The position numbers and the translations under genes were made by a program. Source: Methylobacterium sp. Leaf118 (GTDB lineage: Bacteria; Pseudomonadota; Alphaproteobacteria; Rhizobiales; Beijerinckiaceae). Taken from it: DNA of 64,000 bases. The notes beneath the pieces were generated by a model. It saw only the letters and a list, made by a program, of their open reading frames with translations, searched no databases and was not told the DNA's origin. Position 1 is the first letter of the stretch; the number at the start of each line of letters is the position of its first letter. Positions 30,974 through 40,447 of the stretch are shown in pieces. The stretch covers positions 62,001-126,000 of the forward strand of contig NZ_CAKLBV010000005.1 of NCBI RefSeq assembly GCF_920984675.1. The letters run 5' to 3'.

Positions 30974-30985
30974 GCCGCCTGCGGT

Positions 30986-31017
30986 CGGGGCTCCTCAGCG
31001 GGGCCCCGCATCGTTTT
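30986..31017 (+). promoter_or_regulatory. Possible attenuator hairpin in the rpsD leader
   Basis: CGGGGC (30986-30991) pairs with GCCCCG (31003-31008) and is followed by CATCGTTTT. The hairpin is only a few nucleotides after the predicted transcription start. It could be an attenuator or an autoregulatory S4 target; the stem is short and the U-tract imperfect. Confidence 0.35.
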
Positions 31018-31123
31018 CATGCGCACCCGCGAGCGGCAATGTCCGCTCTGTCGCCCGCGCGGCTCCGGCCGGGCAGGAGAGGAGGGCGCGTTCCTCACCA
31101 GTCTTGTTCCAGAGGAACAGCGA

Positions 31124-31741
31124 ATGTCAAAACGCGTCCAGGCGAAGCACAAGCTCGATCGCCGCATGGGCCAGAACATCTGGGGCCGCCCGAAGAGCCC
31201 CGTGAACCGCCGTGAATACGGTCCCGGCCAGCATGGCCAGCGCCGCAAGGGCAAGATGAGCGACTTCGGCACGCAGCTGCGCGCCAAGCAGAAGCTCAAG
31301 GGCTATTACGGCAACATCACCGAGAAGCAGTTCCGCCGCTACTACGCCGAGGCGATCCGCCTGCGCGGCGATTCCGGCGAGAACCTGGTCGGCCTGCTGG
31401 AGCGTCGCCTCGACGCCGTCGTCTACCGGGCGAAGTTCGTCGCGACCCCGTTCGCCGCGCGCCAGTTCGTCAACCACGGCCACGTCAAGGTCAACGGCCG
31501 CCGGGTCAACATCCCGAGCTACCAGGTCAAGGCCGGTGACGTGATCGAGGTGAAGGAAGCCTCCCGCCAGCTCGAGTTCGTCGTCGTGGCGAGCCAACTC
31601 TCCGAGCGCGACGTGCCGGACTACATCGAGGTCGATCATCAGAAGATGACCGCCCGCGTCACCCGGATCCCGGGCCTCTCCGAGGTGCCCTACCCGGTGC
31701 AGATGGAACCGAACCTCGTCATCGAGTTCTATTCGCGCTGA
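31124..31741 (+). CDS. rpsD: 30S ribosomal protein S4
   Basis: Primary 16S rRNA-binding assembly protein of the 30S subunit. It has 205 residues, with the N-terminal [31 protein letters not shown]. The S4 RNA-binding domain reads [49 protein letters not shown], and the C-terminus [11 protein letters not shown] is intact. AGAGGAA before the ATG is the ribosome-binding site. It is a monocistronic unit with its own promoter and terminator, as is common in alphaproteobacteria where rpsD lies outside the main ribosomal clusters. Confidence 0.98.
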   Translation: MSKRVQAKHKLDRRMGQNIWGRPKSPVNRREYGPGQHGQRRKGKMSDFGTQLRAKQKLKGYYGNITEKQFRRYYAEAIRLRGDSGENLVGLLERRLDAVVYRAKFVATPFAARQFVNHGHVKVNGRRVNIPSYQVKAGDVIEVKEASRQLEFVVVASQLSERDVPDYIEVDHQKMTARVTRIPGLSEVPYPVQMEPNLVIEFYSR

Positions 31742-31771
31742 TCGGTTTCCCGATCTGCCAACAACGGAACA

Positions 31772-31796
31772 GGGCCGCCCCTCGGGGCGGCCCTTT
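31772..31796 (+). terminator. Intrinsic terminator of rpsD
   Basis: A perfect 10-bp stem (GGGCCGCCCC/GGGGCGGCCC, 2-nt loop) is followed by TTTCTCGTT. Immediately after, TTTCTCGTTCACGCA occurs twice with an 18-bp period (31794-31808 and 31812-31826). Confidence 0.85.
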
Positions 31797-31840
31797 CTCG
31801 TTCACGCAGTGTTTCTCGTTCACGCACCGCGCGGAGCGGT

Positions 31841-32020
31841 TCAGAAGACCGCCTGGCCGATGGCGAGGGCGATGACCACGATGATGATCGCCAGGACCAG
31901 GAAGAGACCGAACAGGATGCGGGCGATCGAGCTCGCCCCGGAGGCGATGCCCGTGAAGCCGAGCCCGCCGGCCACCAGGGAGATCACGAAGGCGATGGCG
32001 GCCCATTTCAGGAGGGTCAT
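31841..32020 (-). CDS. DUF1328 (UPF0391) small membrane protein
   Basis: A 59-residue protein, [48 protein letters not shown] at the start, with two transmembrane helices. This is the standard length and pattern of the UPF0391/DUF1328 family, often induced under stress. ATG 32020 is chosen (GGAG 9 nt upstream). Molecular function is unknown. Confidence 0.88.
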   Translation of the reverse strand: MTLLKWAAIAFVISLVAGGLGFTGIASGASSIARILFGLFLVLAIIIVVIALAIGQAVF

Positions 32021-32093
32021 GACGGAAGACTCCACAACGTAAGCGGAGCAGGAATTCCCGTGGGGACCGGGGCGTTCCGTCGCCGGGCCGGAT

Positions 32094-33419
32094 TCATCGC
32101 TTCTCCGCCTCCGCCGCCTGCCGCACCAGGAGCTCGGCGAGGGCGTGGTAGAGCCCGTGGCGGCAGACGAGCTTCGACACCGCGTCGGCGATCAGGGCGG
32201 CCAGCATCAGCGGGATCATCATGGCGTGGTCCTGGGTCATCTCGGTGACGATGACGAAGGCGGTGATCGGCGCCTGGAGCACGCCGGTCAGGTAGGCGAC
32301 CATGCCGACGAGCACGAGCGCGCCGACGGGCGCCTGCGGCAGCAGCAGGGCGACCTCCGCGCCGAGGCCCGCGCCGACGGCGAGCGAGGGCGCGAACAGG
32401 CCCCCCGGGATGCCGCTGATCGAGGAGAACACGGTCGCCAGGAACTTGAGCGGGGCGAAGTCCCAGCGCGGCGCCTCCTGCCCGTGCAGGATCGCCCGCG
32501 CCTCGTCATAGCCGGTGCCGTAGGCGCTTCCCCCGGAGGCGAGGCCGCACAGTGCCAGACCGAGCCCGCACAGGGCCGCGAACAGGATGGCATGGCGGCC
32601 GATCCAGGCGCCCGCCCGGCCCGGCAGGCCGCGGGCGACGGCGATGACGATGCGGCTGAAGACACCGCCCGCGAGGCCGCCCACGACGCCGAGCAGGGGC
32701 ACCGCGATCCAGCCGGCTTCGAGGGGCAGCCGCGCCTCCGTCTTCCCGAAATACGAATAGTCCCCGAGGATCGCGAGGGAGGTCAGGCCGGCGGCGACGA
32801 TGGTCGCCACGACGAGCCCGCTGCCGCTCCGGTCATAGGCCCGGCCGAGTTCCTCGATGGCGAACAGGATGCCGGCGAGCGGCGTGTTGAAGGCCGCCGC
32901 CACCCCGGCGGCACCACCGGCCAGGAGGAGGCCGCGCATCCGCTCCGGGCTCAGGCGGCCGAAGGCGGCCATGATCGCCGCCCCGACCTGGACCGTCGGC
33001 CCTTCCCGCCCGACCGATGCGCCGCAGAGCAGGCCGAGCAGCATGACGACGATCTTGCCGAACGCGACCCGCAGCGAGATCAGGGCGTGACGCGCCCCCG
33101 CGTCGGTGATGGCCCGGGCGGCGATGACCTGCGGGATGCCCGACCCCTGCGAGTTCGGGAAGACGGTTCGGGCAAGCCACGCCGCGAGGGCGAACCCGGC
33201 CGGGCAGAGCACCAGCGCGAGAGCCGGCGACAGCGTGAGCAAGTGGCGAAACACCGCCTGCGCGGCGTCCGCCGCCATGGCCATCAGGACGGCCGCCAGA
33301 CCGACGCCGATGCCGCCCGCGACGAACAGGCCGCGCCGCCGCCAGACCGTCCAGCGGCCGCGGGACGGATCGTGCAGCCGGCGCAGGGCCGCCTGGAGGG
33401 CCGGGAGGGGAAGCGGCAT
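32094..33419 (-). CDS. clcA: ClC-type chloride channel/H+ antiporter
   Basis: Inner-membrane ClC protein of about 441 residues. All three selectivity-filter motifs are visible: [21 protein letters not shown] with the gating glutamate, and [20 protein letters not shown]. The segment [15 protein letters not shown] contains the internal proton-transfer glutamate position of exchangers, so Cl-/H+ exchange is more likely than a channel. There is no C-terminal CBS domain. ATG 33419 ([12 protein letters not shown]) is preferred because upstream in-frame sequence is not protein-like. Confidence 0.92.
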   Translation of the reverse strand: MPLPLPALQAALRRLHDPSRGRWTVWRRRGLFVAGGIGVGLAAVLMAMAADAAQAVFRHLLTLSPALALVLCPAGFALAAWLARTVFPNSQGSGIPQVIAARAITDAGARHALISLRVAFGKIVVMLLGLLCGASVGREGPTVQVGAAIMAAFGRLSPERMRGLLLAGGAAGVAAAFNTPLAGILFAIEELGRAYDRSGSGLVVATIVAAGLTSLAILGDYSYFGKTEARLPLEAGWIAVPLLGVVGGLAGGVFSRIVIAVARGLPGRAGAWIGRHAILFAALCGLGLALCGLASGGSAYGTGYDEARAILHGQEAPRWDFAPLKFLATVFSSISGIPGGLFAPSLAVGAGLGAEVALLLPQAPVGALVLVGMVAYLTGVLQAPITAFVIVTEMTQDHAMMIPLMLAALIADAVSKLVCRHGLYHALAELLVRQAAEAEKR

Positions 33420-33754
33420 GGGATCGCGTTGGCGGGAGGGCGTCGGCCGGGGATAGCAGGTATCCTGCCGGCCAAGCTCGGGCGCAATCCCGCGGCACCC
33501 TTCGGAGGGACGTCGGAGCGGCGCCGGTGTTCCCCGGGGGCGGGCCGTCGACCCGCGTTTGCTGCCCTGGTGTGCCCCGCCGGACCTTGCGCACGACTTT
33601 TTCGCCATGGCAGCGTCGCCGTGCGCTGCGGCGATGCAGCAAATGGTCCCGGTTGCCGGAACCGTCGGAAGCCGCAGGTATGGATGCGGCGGAAACCGCA
33701 GCGTCGGCACGGGCCGGCGCGGTGTCGGGCATCGGGATCGACCGGGGAGACGGC
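33420..33754. other. Divergent intergenic region between clcA and the DUF3429 gene
   Basis: About 335 bp with no supported gene. In-frame codons extend the DUF3429 reading frame upstream (an ATG at 33680 would add 25 residues), but ribosome-binding site evidence favours 33755. An imperfect palindrome GCAGGTATCCTGC lies near 33457. Nothing else is recognised. Confidence 0.5.
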
Positions 33755-34192
33755 ATGGGGCGGCTGACCACGGTTCCGGCGAGCGCGGTGCTGCTCGGCA
33801 TCGCCGGACTGATCCCGTTCATCGGCTTCGCGGCCCTGTCGGTCAGCGGGTCCGATGTCGGCCTCGGTATGATCGGCCTGTCGCCGCGGACCATCCTCTC
33901 GGCTTACGGAGCGGTGATCGCCTCGTTTCTCGGCGGCATCCGCTGGGGCGTCGCGGCGGCGCGCGGCGCCGGCTGGCCGGATTACCTCCTCGCCATCGTG
34001 CCCTCGCTGCTCGCCTGGACGGCGCTCGCGGCACCGGCGCCCTGGGACCTGCGCATGCTGGGCGTCCTGGTTCTGGTCTGGGGCCTCGTCGACCAGGATC
34101 TCTCCCGCCGGGGCCTCGTGCCCGTCTGGATGAGCCGGATGCGGCTGGTGCTGTCGGGTGTCGCGGGGGCCTCCCTGCTGGTCGCGGCCTGA
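33755..34192 (+). CDS. DUF3429 membrane protein
   Basis: A 145-residue protein with about five hydrophobic helices and the pattern LLGIAGLIPFIGFAAL, ILSAYGAVIASFLGGIRWG, typical of DUF3429. ATG 33755 has GGGGAGA 5 nt upstream and starts just before the first helix. Function is unknown. It is convergent with the hybrid kinase gene. Confidence 0.8.
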   Translation: MGRLTTVPASAVLLGIAGLIPFIGFAALSVSGSDVGLGMIGLSPRTILSAYGAVIASFLGGIRWGVAAARGAGWPDYLLAIVPSLLAWTALAAPAPWDLRMLGVLVLVWGLVDQDLSRRGLVPVWMSRMRLVLSGVAGASLLVAA

Positions 34193-34277
34193 GGCCGTCT
34201 CGCGCCGGCCCGGGCAGCCATCTCGGAACGACAGCCCTGCGGCGCAGGACCCGAGAGCGGCGTTCCCGGCCTTCGGA

Positions 34278-36221
34278 TTACGATCGGCGCGGCGCCATCC
34301 GGCCGAGGATGCGTCCGAGCTGGTCGGCCGAGTAGGGCTTGTGCAGCACCTCGAAGCCGCCGGCCCCGTCCTGCGCCAGCACGTGGCTGTAGCCGGAGGC
34401 GAGGAGCACCGGCAGCCCCGGCATGCGAGACCGCAGGATCCTTGCCAGGGCGATGCCGCCCATGCCGGGCATCATCACGTCGGAGAACACGACGTCGAAG
34501 CCGGCGCCGTCGTCGCCGAGCGTCTCCAACGCGTCCTCGGCATTGGCCGACCACGTCGTCCGATAGCCGAAATCCTCGAGGATCTGGGTGGCGAAGCGCC
34601 CGACCTCGATATTGTCCTCCACCACCAGCACCCGCTGGCCGTCGCCGGTGGGGAAGCCCTCGTCCTTGCACTCCGGCACCGGCTCCTCGCCCGCACCGCC
34701 CTGGAGCATCGGCAGGTAGAGGCGGAAGGTCGTGCCCCGGCCGACTTCGCTCTCGACCGCGACATCGCCACCCGATTGCTTGGCGAAGCCGAACACCTGA
34801 CTGAGCCCGAGCCCCGTGCCCTTGCCGATCTCCTTCGTCGTGAAGAACGGCTCGAAAATCCGGTCGATCTGCTCGGGGGCGATGCCGCCGCCGGTGTCGG
34901 TGAGCGAGACGCTGGCGAAGGGTCCGGGGGCCGCGGCATGCCCGCGGATGGGCGGAAGGGTCCCGGCGCGCTCCAGGCGGAGGGTCAGGACGCCCTGGCC
35001 GTCCATGGCGTCGCGGGCATTGACCGCCATGTTGACGAGCGCCGTCTCGAACTGGCTGACATCGGCCCGCACCCGACAGGGCGCGTCCGGGATCTCGGCC
35101 ACGACGCGGATCCGCGCACCGGTGACGGTGTCCAGCATTTCCCCGACGCTGCGCAGCCGCTCGCCGACATCGAAGGCCTCGGGATTCAGCGCCTGGCGCC
35201 GGGCGAAGGCGAGGAGCTGGCCGGTGAGCTTGGCGGCCCGGTCGACGGTGTCGGACACCGCGTCCATGTAGCGGCGGCGGCGCTCTTCCGGCAGGTCGGG
35301 CCGACGCAGGAAGTCGACGGAGGAGCGGATGATGGTGAGCAGGTTGTTGAAGTCGTGGGCGACGCCTCCGGTGAGCTGGCCCACCGCTTCCAGCTTCTGC
35401 GACTGGCGCAGGGCTTCCTCCGCGCGGGCCAGGGCCGCGGCCTGCTCGTGCTCGGCGGTGGTGTGCCGGCCGGTCGCGTAGACCTCGCCGTCCTCGAACG
35501 CCCCCGTCCACGAGAAGCGCCGATACGAGCCGTCGGCGTGCCGCAGGCGAAATTCGTGCGGGGTCACCAGGGGCGCCGTCACGATACCGGCGAAGGCGGC
35601 CTTCGTGGCCGCGACGTCCTCCGGATGCGTGAAGTCGAAGACACTGCGCCCGATGAGATCGGGCGCCTCCCGGCCGAGCAGGCCGGCCCAGGCGGCGTTC
35701 ACCGATCTGAGGCATCCCTCGGTATCGGCGACGACGAGAAGGTCGGGCGAGAGGCGCCAGGCACGGTGGAGCGCGCGGGTCCGCTCCGCCACGCGCGCCT
35801 CGAGCGCCTGATTGAGGTCCCGCAACTGCCGCTCGTACCGCCGCCGCTCGGAGGCGTTGAAGACCGTGATCCGGATGAAGCGCGCGCTGCCGTCGCCATC
35901 CTTGCGCACCACGGCGTTGACCAGAACGGGCAGCACCGTGCCATCGGCCTTCAGCAGGTCGAGGGCGACCTCGTGGAAGAAGCCCTTGATGCGCAGCAGC
36001 GGCGCGAAATGGGTCTCGTAATAGACCTTGCCGGCGATCGTCAGGAGATCGAGGAAGCGGCGACCGACCAGGTCCCCCGATGCGTATCCGAGCCAGGTCG
36101 AGAGGGTGTGGTTGACCTTCGAGATCCGCCCGTTGGGCAGCGCGGAGGCATAGCCGCACGGCGCGTTCTCGAACAGATCCTCGAGGTCCTCGGTCTCCGG
36201 GCCCAGCGTCCGGCCGCTCAA
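34278..36221 (-). CDS. PAS-PAS hybrid histidine kinase with C-terminal receiver
   Basis: Cytoplasmic sensor kinase of 647 residues from TTG 36221. PAS 1 covers about 10-130 ([26 protein letters not shown]) and PAS 2 about 150-260. The dimerisation/phosphoacceptor helix [11 protein letters not shown] has His 289. The HATPase boxes [21 protein letters not shown] and [12 protein letters not shown] follow, then a receiver with the Asp in [11 protein letters not shown]. The TTG start overlaps the stop of the RsbQ-like hydrolase as TTGA, with GAGG 7 nt upstream, so coupling is very likely. By analogy with RsbQ-RsbP, the hydrolase may supply or process the PAS ligand. Confidence 0.88.
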   Translation of the reverse strand: MSGRTLGPETEDLEDLFENAPCGYASALPNGRISKVNHTLSTWLGYASGDLVGRRFLDLLTIAGKVYYETHFAPLLRIKGFFHEVALDLLKADGTVLPVLVNAVVRKDGDGSARFIRITVFNASERRRYERQLRDLNQALEARVAERTRALHRAWRLSPDLLVVADTEGCLRSVNAAWAGLLGREAPDLIGRSVFDFTHPEDVAATKAAFAGIVTAPLVTPHEFRLRHADGSYRRFSWTGAFEDGEVYATGRHTTAEHEQAAALARAEEALRQSQKLEAVGQLTGGVAHDFNNLLTIIRSSVDFLRRPDLPEERRRRYMDAVSDTVDRAAKLTGQLLAFARRQALNPEAFDVGERLRSVGEMLDTVTGARIRVVAEIPDAPCRVRADVSQFETALVNMAVNARDAMDGQGVLTLRLERAGTLPPIRGHAAAPGPFASVSLTDTGGGIAPEQIDRIFEPFFTTKEIGKGTGLGLSQVFGFAKQSGGDVAVESEVGRGTTFRLYLPMLQGGAGEEPVPECKDEGFPTGDGQRVLVVEDNIEVGRFATQILEDFGYRTTWSANAEDALETLGDDGAGFDVVFSDVMMPGMGGIALARILRSRMPGLPVLLASGYSHVLAQDGAGGFEVLHKPYSADQLGRILGRMAPRRS

Positions 36222-37006
36222 AGGAACGCCTCGATGGCCGCGATGGTCTCCTTGGGGGCGGACAGGTTCGGGCAGTGCCCCGTCGTGTCGAGGATCGCCA
36301 GCGTGCTGTTCGGCAGATGGCGATGCATGTAGGCGCCGACTTCGGCGGGGGCGAGGATGTCCTCGGCGCACTGGATGACGAGGCACCGGGCCTGCACGTC
36401 GGCGAGGTCCGCCCGGTTGTCGGAGAGGAAGGTGGTCCGGGCGAAGCGCTTGGCGATGGCCGGATCCATGCGGCAGAAGCTGTCGGTCAGCTCCTCGCCG
36501 AGTTCAGGGCGATCCGCATGGGCCATGATGGCCGGCGCCATCGCCTGCGACCAGCCGATTTGGTTGTCGTCGAGGAAGTCGAGCAGTTCCTCGACCTGTG
36601 CGGCGCTGAAGCCGCCGACATAGTCGGTATCGTCGAGATAGCGCGGGGACGGACAGATCAGGATCAGGCTCTCGAACAGCTCCGGGGCCTTCTTGTAGGC
36701 CAGGATGCCGATCATGGCGCTGACCGAATGGCCGACGAAGACGCCGCCGGTCACGGACACGGCCCGACAGATCGCGACCACGTCGTCGGCATAGCCGTCG
36801 AGCACGGCGTATCGCACGGCGTCGAACGCCGCCGGGTCGGAGCCCCCGGCGCCGATATGGTCGAACAGGACCGTCCGGTATCGGTCCTCGAAGGCGGGAG
36901 CCACGAAGCGCCACATGTTCTGATCGCAGCCGAAGCCGTGCGCGAAGACCATCGCGGTCCCAGCGCTCCCTGCCACCTTGACGTTGTGCCGCCGAACGAT
37001 CGACAC
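36218..37006 (-). CDS. rsbQ: RsbQ-like alpha/beta hydrolase (putative signalling hydrolase)
   Basis: A 262-residue alpha/beta hydrolase closely resembling Bacillus subtilis RsbQ: RHNVKVAGSAGTAMVFAHGFGCDQNMW at the start, then PAFEDRYRTVLFDHIGAG and VFVGHSVSAMIGILAYKKAPELF. CPSPRYLDDTDYVGGF and APAEVGAYMHRHLPNSTLAIL follow. The triad is S94, D216 and H244, nearly the RsbQ numbering (96/219/247). The GTG start at 37006 has two GGAG boxes upstream, the nearer within a palindrome CTCCCGAACGGGAG (37014-37027) that could mask it. It is directly coupled to a PAS hybrid kinase, not to a PP2C phosphatase as in Bacillus. Confidence 0.88.
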   Translation of the reverse strand: MSIVRRHNVKVAGSAGTAMVFAHGFGCDQNMWRFVAPAFEDRYRTVLFDHIGAGGSDPAAFDAVRYAVLDGYADDVVAICRAVSVTGGVFVGHSVSAMIGILAYKKAPELFESLILICPSPRYLDDTDYVGGFSAAQVEELLDFLDDNQIGWSQAMAPAIMAHADRPELGEELTDSFCRMDPAIAKRFARTTFLSDNRADLADVQARCLVIQCAEDILAPAEVGAYMHRHLPNSTLAILDTTGHCPNLSAPKETIAAIEAFL

Positions 37007-37123
37007 GCTCCGACTCCCGAACGGGAGCGATCTAGCATCGATTCCCGTGTCCCGCCCCAACCGTTTACCGTCTTCGACACCCGCCCCGGCATGGGTCGCC
37101 CCCCTATTCCGGGGCGCTCGACG

Positions 37124-37837
37124 CTACGCCTTGCCCAGCATGGCTCGGCCGATGGCGAAGACTCGACCGTCACCGAGGAGATAGGCGGTGAAACCGTCGG
37201 GAAACAGCGGTTCGAAGACGGCATCCCGCACGTTGAGCCCGCCCGTATAAGCGCCGAAGGCCGGCATCACGAGGCGGCGGCCGTCGCCGATGAAGCAGCG
37301 GCGCCGCACCGAGCGCCCGCGCATGCTGACCTTGCCGCACGGATGCAGATGGCCCGCGACCTCGCCCGCCTCGGCCCCGGGCCGCGGTTCGTGGCGCAGG
37401 GTGAGGCCGCCGAGGGCGAGGGTCTCGCAATAGCGCCCGCCGACGCCCTCGCTCACCGCGGCGTCGTGGTTGCCGGCGATCCAGACCCAGTCGCGCCCCT
37501 CTTGCAGGGCGGCCACCATGGCCCGGTCGCCGGGCTCCATCCGCTCGGGCCCGCGGGCGTCGTGGAAGGAATCGCCGAGGGCGACGACGCAGGCGGGATC
37601 GAGCCGCTGGATGACCTCGTGCAGAAGGCTCAGGGTCTCGCGGGTGTCGTAGGGCGGCAGGAACTGGCCCGAGCGGGCGGCATAGGCCGAGCCCTTCTCC
37701 AGGTGGAGGTCCGACACGACCAGGGTGCGGTGCCCCGGGAGCCAGAGCGCGCCGGTGCGATCGAGGCTCAGCGCCTCGCCGGCCAGCGACAGGTCGGTGC
37801 CTTTCACGGTCTTCTCGAGTCGGCTGGCCAGTGCCAA
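37124..37837 (-). CDS. pdeM: Ligase-associated DNA damage response metallophosphatase PdeM
   Basis: A 237-residue calcineurin-like phosphoesterase. Metal motifs are VVSDLHLEKGSAYAARSGQFLPPYD, ALGDSFHDARG, IAGNHD and AGHLHPCGK. The SDLHLEKG..PPYDT pattern is specific to the PdeM family, found beside Lhr-type helicases and ATP-dependent DNA ligases. It follows the helicase by 42 bp on the same strand and is presumably in its operon. A DNA end-processing nuclease role is inferred from the family. Confidence 0.9.
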   Translation of the reverse strand: MALASRLEKTVKGTDLSLAGEALSLDRTGALWLPGHRTLVVSDLHLEKGSAYAARSGQFLPPYDTRETLSLLHEVIQRLDPACVVALGDSFHDARGPERMEPGDRAMVAALQEGRDWVWIAGNHDAAVSEGVGGRYCETLALGGLTLRHEPRPGAEAGEVAGHLHPCGKVSMRGRSVRRRCFIGDGRRLVMPAFGAYTGGLNVRDAVFEPLFPDGFTAYLLGDGRVFAIGRAMLGKA

Positions 37838-37879
37838 GGTCGCATCCTCATCGGGGCATGGAGGGGACGACCCGCCACC

Positions 37880-40408
37880 TCAAGCCAGCGCCTCTTCGAG
37901 CAACGCGGCTTCGGCCTCCGCCAGAATCTCGTCGGCCCCCTCCCCGTAGACCCGCTCGCGCCCGATCTCGAGCATGACGGAAACGGAGAGGGGCGAGACA
38001 CGGTCGAGTGACCTGTGGATGATTCGCCCCCGGATGCGCCTCAGCATCATGCCGAGCCGGGTCACGTCGAGGAGTCCCGTTGCCGCATCCTGGCGCGCGG
38101 CCCGCAGGAGCAGGTGGTCGGGCTGGTGGCGGCGCAGCACGTCGTAGATCAGATCGGTCGAGATCGTGACCTGCCGCCCGGTCTTCTTCTGGCCGGGAAA
38201 GCGCCGCTCGATCAGCCCGGCGATCACCGCGCATTGCCGGAAGGTGCGCTTCATCATCGCCGATTCGTCGAGCCACGCCTCGAGGTCGTCGCCGAGCATG
38301 TCCTCGTCGAACAACGCCTCGACGAAGCCCGGGGCGAGGGCGGCGCGCTCGCCGACGTCCCGCGTGCCCCAGATTGCGATGCCGTAATCGTTGGCGGCAA
38401 AGCCCAGGGGCCGCAGCCCGGCCCGCTCGAGGCGCCGGGTGAGGAGCATCCCCAGGGTCTGGTGGGCGAGCCGCCCCTCGAACGGGAAGGCGGTGAGATA
38501 GTGGCGTCCCGCCCTCGGAAAGGTCTCGACCAGCAGGTCGCGCTCGCCCGGCAGCACCGAGTGGCGGCGCTGCTGGGCGAGGTATTCGGAGAGCTGGCGG
38601 GGCAGCCGGTCCCATTCGAACGGGTCGGCGATGATCGCCCGCACCCGCGCGGCGAGGAAGGTCGAGAGCGGGAACTTCGAGCCGGCATAGGACGGGATGG
38701 CCGGATCGGTGCCGGGCCCGGCCCGGGTGACCAAGCATTCGTCCTCGGCCAGCCCCTCGAAGCGCAGCACCTCACCGGCGAACAGGAAGGTGTCGCCCGG
38801 CGTCAGCGTTTCACAGAAATCCTCCTCGATCTCGCCGAGCACCCGGCCGCCCCGCGGCAGCACGGTGCCGGGTTTCCCGCGCAGCTGGCGGCCGAGCCGC
38901 ACCTTGACGTGGGTCGATTCGATGATGGTGCCGATGTTCATGCGGTATTGCTGCGCCACCCGCGCATCGCGCACCCGCCATTTCCCATCGGCTCCTCGGA
39001 GGATCTTGGCGAAGCGCTCGTAGGCGCGCAGCGCGTATCCGCCGGTCGCCACGTAATCGACGACCGCCTCGAAATCCTCCCAGGACAGGGTCGCGTAGGG
39101 CGCGGCGGAGACGATCTCCGCATAGAGGTCCGGCGGATCGAACGCGTCGGCGCAGGCCATGCCGAGGATGTGCTGGGCCAGCACGTCCGGGGCACCGATC
39201 CGGGCGTCGGGGGTGTCCTGGGCCGCCTCCTCCACCGCGTCGAGGGCGGCGCGGCATTCCAGCATCTCGAAGCGGTTGCCCGGCACCAGATAGGCCTTCG
39301 ACGGCTCGTCCATCCGGTGGTTGGCCCGGCCGATCCGCTGCATGATCCGGCTCGCCCCCTTCGGCGCCCCGACATTGACCACGAGATCGACGTCGCCCCA
39401 GTCGATGCCGAGATCCAGCGTGGCCGTGCAGACGATGGCCCGCAGCTGCCCCGCCGCCATCGCGGCCTCGACCCGTCGGCGCTGCGAGGCGTCGAGCGAG
39501 CCGTGATGGAGGGCGATCGGCAGGGTGTCGTCGTTGAGCCGCCACAGCTCCTGGAAGGTGTATTCGGCCTGGAGCCGGGTGTTGACGAAGACCAGCACCG
39601 TGCGGTGCTGACGGATCAGCGCGTAGATCGCCGGCATCGCGTGCCGGGCGGTGTGCCCGGCGAGCGGGAGCGTCCGGCCGATATCGAGCATGCGCAGCTC
39701 GGGCCGCGCGCCGCCGGTCGCGACGACGAGATCGGCCAAGTCGGGGAGCGGCACGGGGAGCGGCGTCCCGTCCGCCTCTGCGGAGGGCGGCGGCGTCTGC
39801 GCCACCAGGTACTGTCGCAACGCGTCCGGCTCGCGCACCGTCGCCGACAGCCCGATGGCGCGGGCCTCCGGCGCCAGACGCCGCAGCCGGGCGAGGGCCA
39901 GCGAGAGGAGGTCGCCGCGCTTCGAGGTGACGAGGGCGTGCAGCTCGTCGAGCACCACGGTCCGGAGACCGGCGAAGAAGCTCTCGGCCTCCCGGTGGGC
40001 GAGCAGCAGCGAGAGCTGTTCGGGCGTCGTCAGCAGGATGTCCGGCGGGCGCTGGATCTGGCGGGCGCGCTTGTGGGCGGGCGTGTCGCCGGTGCGGGTC
40101 TCGACCGTGACCGGCAGCCCCATCCCCTGGATCGGCGCTTCGAGGTTGCGGGCGATGTCGACGGCGAGCGCCTTCAGCGGCGAGACGTAGAGCGTGTGGA
40201 GGCCCCGCTTGCCGGGCGGCGTCGCGGCGAGTTCGACAAGGCTCGGGAGGAAGCCCGCCAGGGTCTTGCCGGCCCCCGTCGGCGCCACGAGAAGCGCCGA
40301 GCGCCCGGCCTGCACCGTGGCCATCAGGGCGAGCTGGTGCGGGCGCGGTGACCAGCCGCGGGCGGCGAACCAGTCGGCGAAGGGTCTCGGGAGGTCGGAG
40401 GACGGCAC
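37880..40408 (-). CDS. Lhr-type ligase-associated DEXH-box DNA helicase
   Basis: An 842-residue superfamily 2 helicase. Motif I is LLVAPTGAGKTLAG, motif II is VVLDELHAL (DELH), motif III is GLSATV, motif V is VCTATLDLGIDWGDVD and motif VI is QRIGRANHRMDEP. The winged-helix and Lhr core domains follow (ESTHVKVRLGRQLRGKPG, SYAGSKFPLSTFLAARVR). This is the shorter, ligase-associated Lhr class. PdeM follows it; the cognate ATP-dependent ligase and the beta-lactamase-fold exonuclease are not seen here. Confidence 0.93.
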   Translation of the reverse strand: MPSSDLPRPFADWFAARGWSPRPHQLALMATVQAGRSALLVAPTGAGKTLAGFLPSLVELAATPPGKRGLHTLYVSPLKALAVDIARNLEAPIQGMGLPVTVETRTGDTPAHKRARQIQRPPDILLTTPEQLSLLLAHREAESFFAGLRTVVLDELHALVTSKRGDLLSLALARLRRLAPEARAIGLSATVREPDALRQYLVAQTPPPSAEADGTPLPVPLPDLADLVVATGGARPELRMLDIGRTLPLAGHTARHAMPAIYALIRQHRTVLVFVNTRLQAEYTFQELWRLNDDTLPIALHHGSLDASQRRRVEAAMAAGQLRAIVCTATLDLGIDWGDVDLVVNVGAPKGASRIMQRIGRANHRMDEPSKAYLVPGNRFEMLECRAALDAVEEAAQDTPDARIGAPDVLAQHILGMACADAFDPPDLYAEIVSAAPYATLSWEDFEAVVDYVATGGYALRAYERFAKILRGADGKWRVRDARVAQQYRMNIGTIIESTHVKVRLGRQLRGKPGTVLPRGGRVLGEIEEDFCETLTPGDTFLFAGEVLRFEGLAEDECLVTRAGPGTDPAIPSYAGSKFPLSTFLAARVRAIIADPFEWDRLPRQLSEYLAQQRRHSVLPGERDLLVETFPRAGRHYLTAFPFEGRLAHQTLGMLLTRRLERAGLRPLGFAANDYGIAIWGTRDVGERAALAPGFVEALFDEDMLGDDLEAWLDESAMMKRTFRQCAVIAGLIERRFPGQKKTGRQVTISTDLIYDVLRRHQPDHLLLRAARQDAATGLLDVTRLGMMLRRIRGRIIHRSLDRVSPLSVSVMLEIGRERVYGEGADEILAEAEAALLEEALA

Positions 40409-40447
40409 GCCCCTCAGGTAACGGGCCCGGAGCGGCCCGTCACCGTG

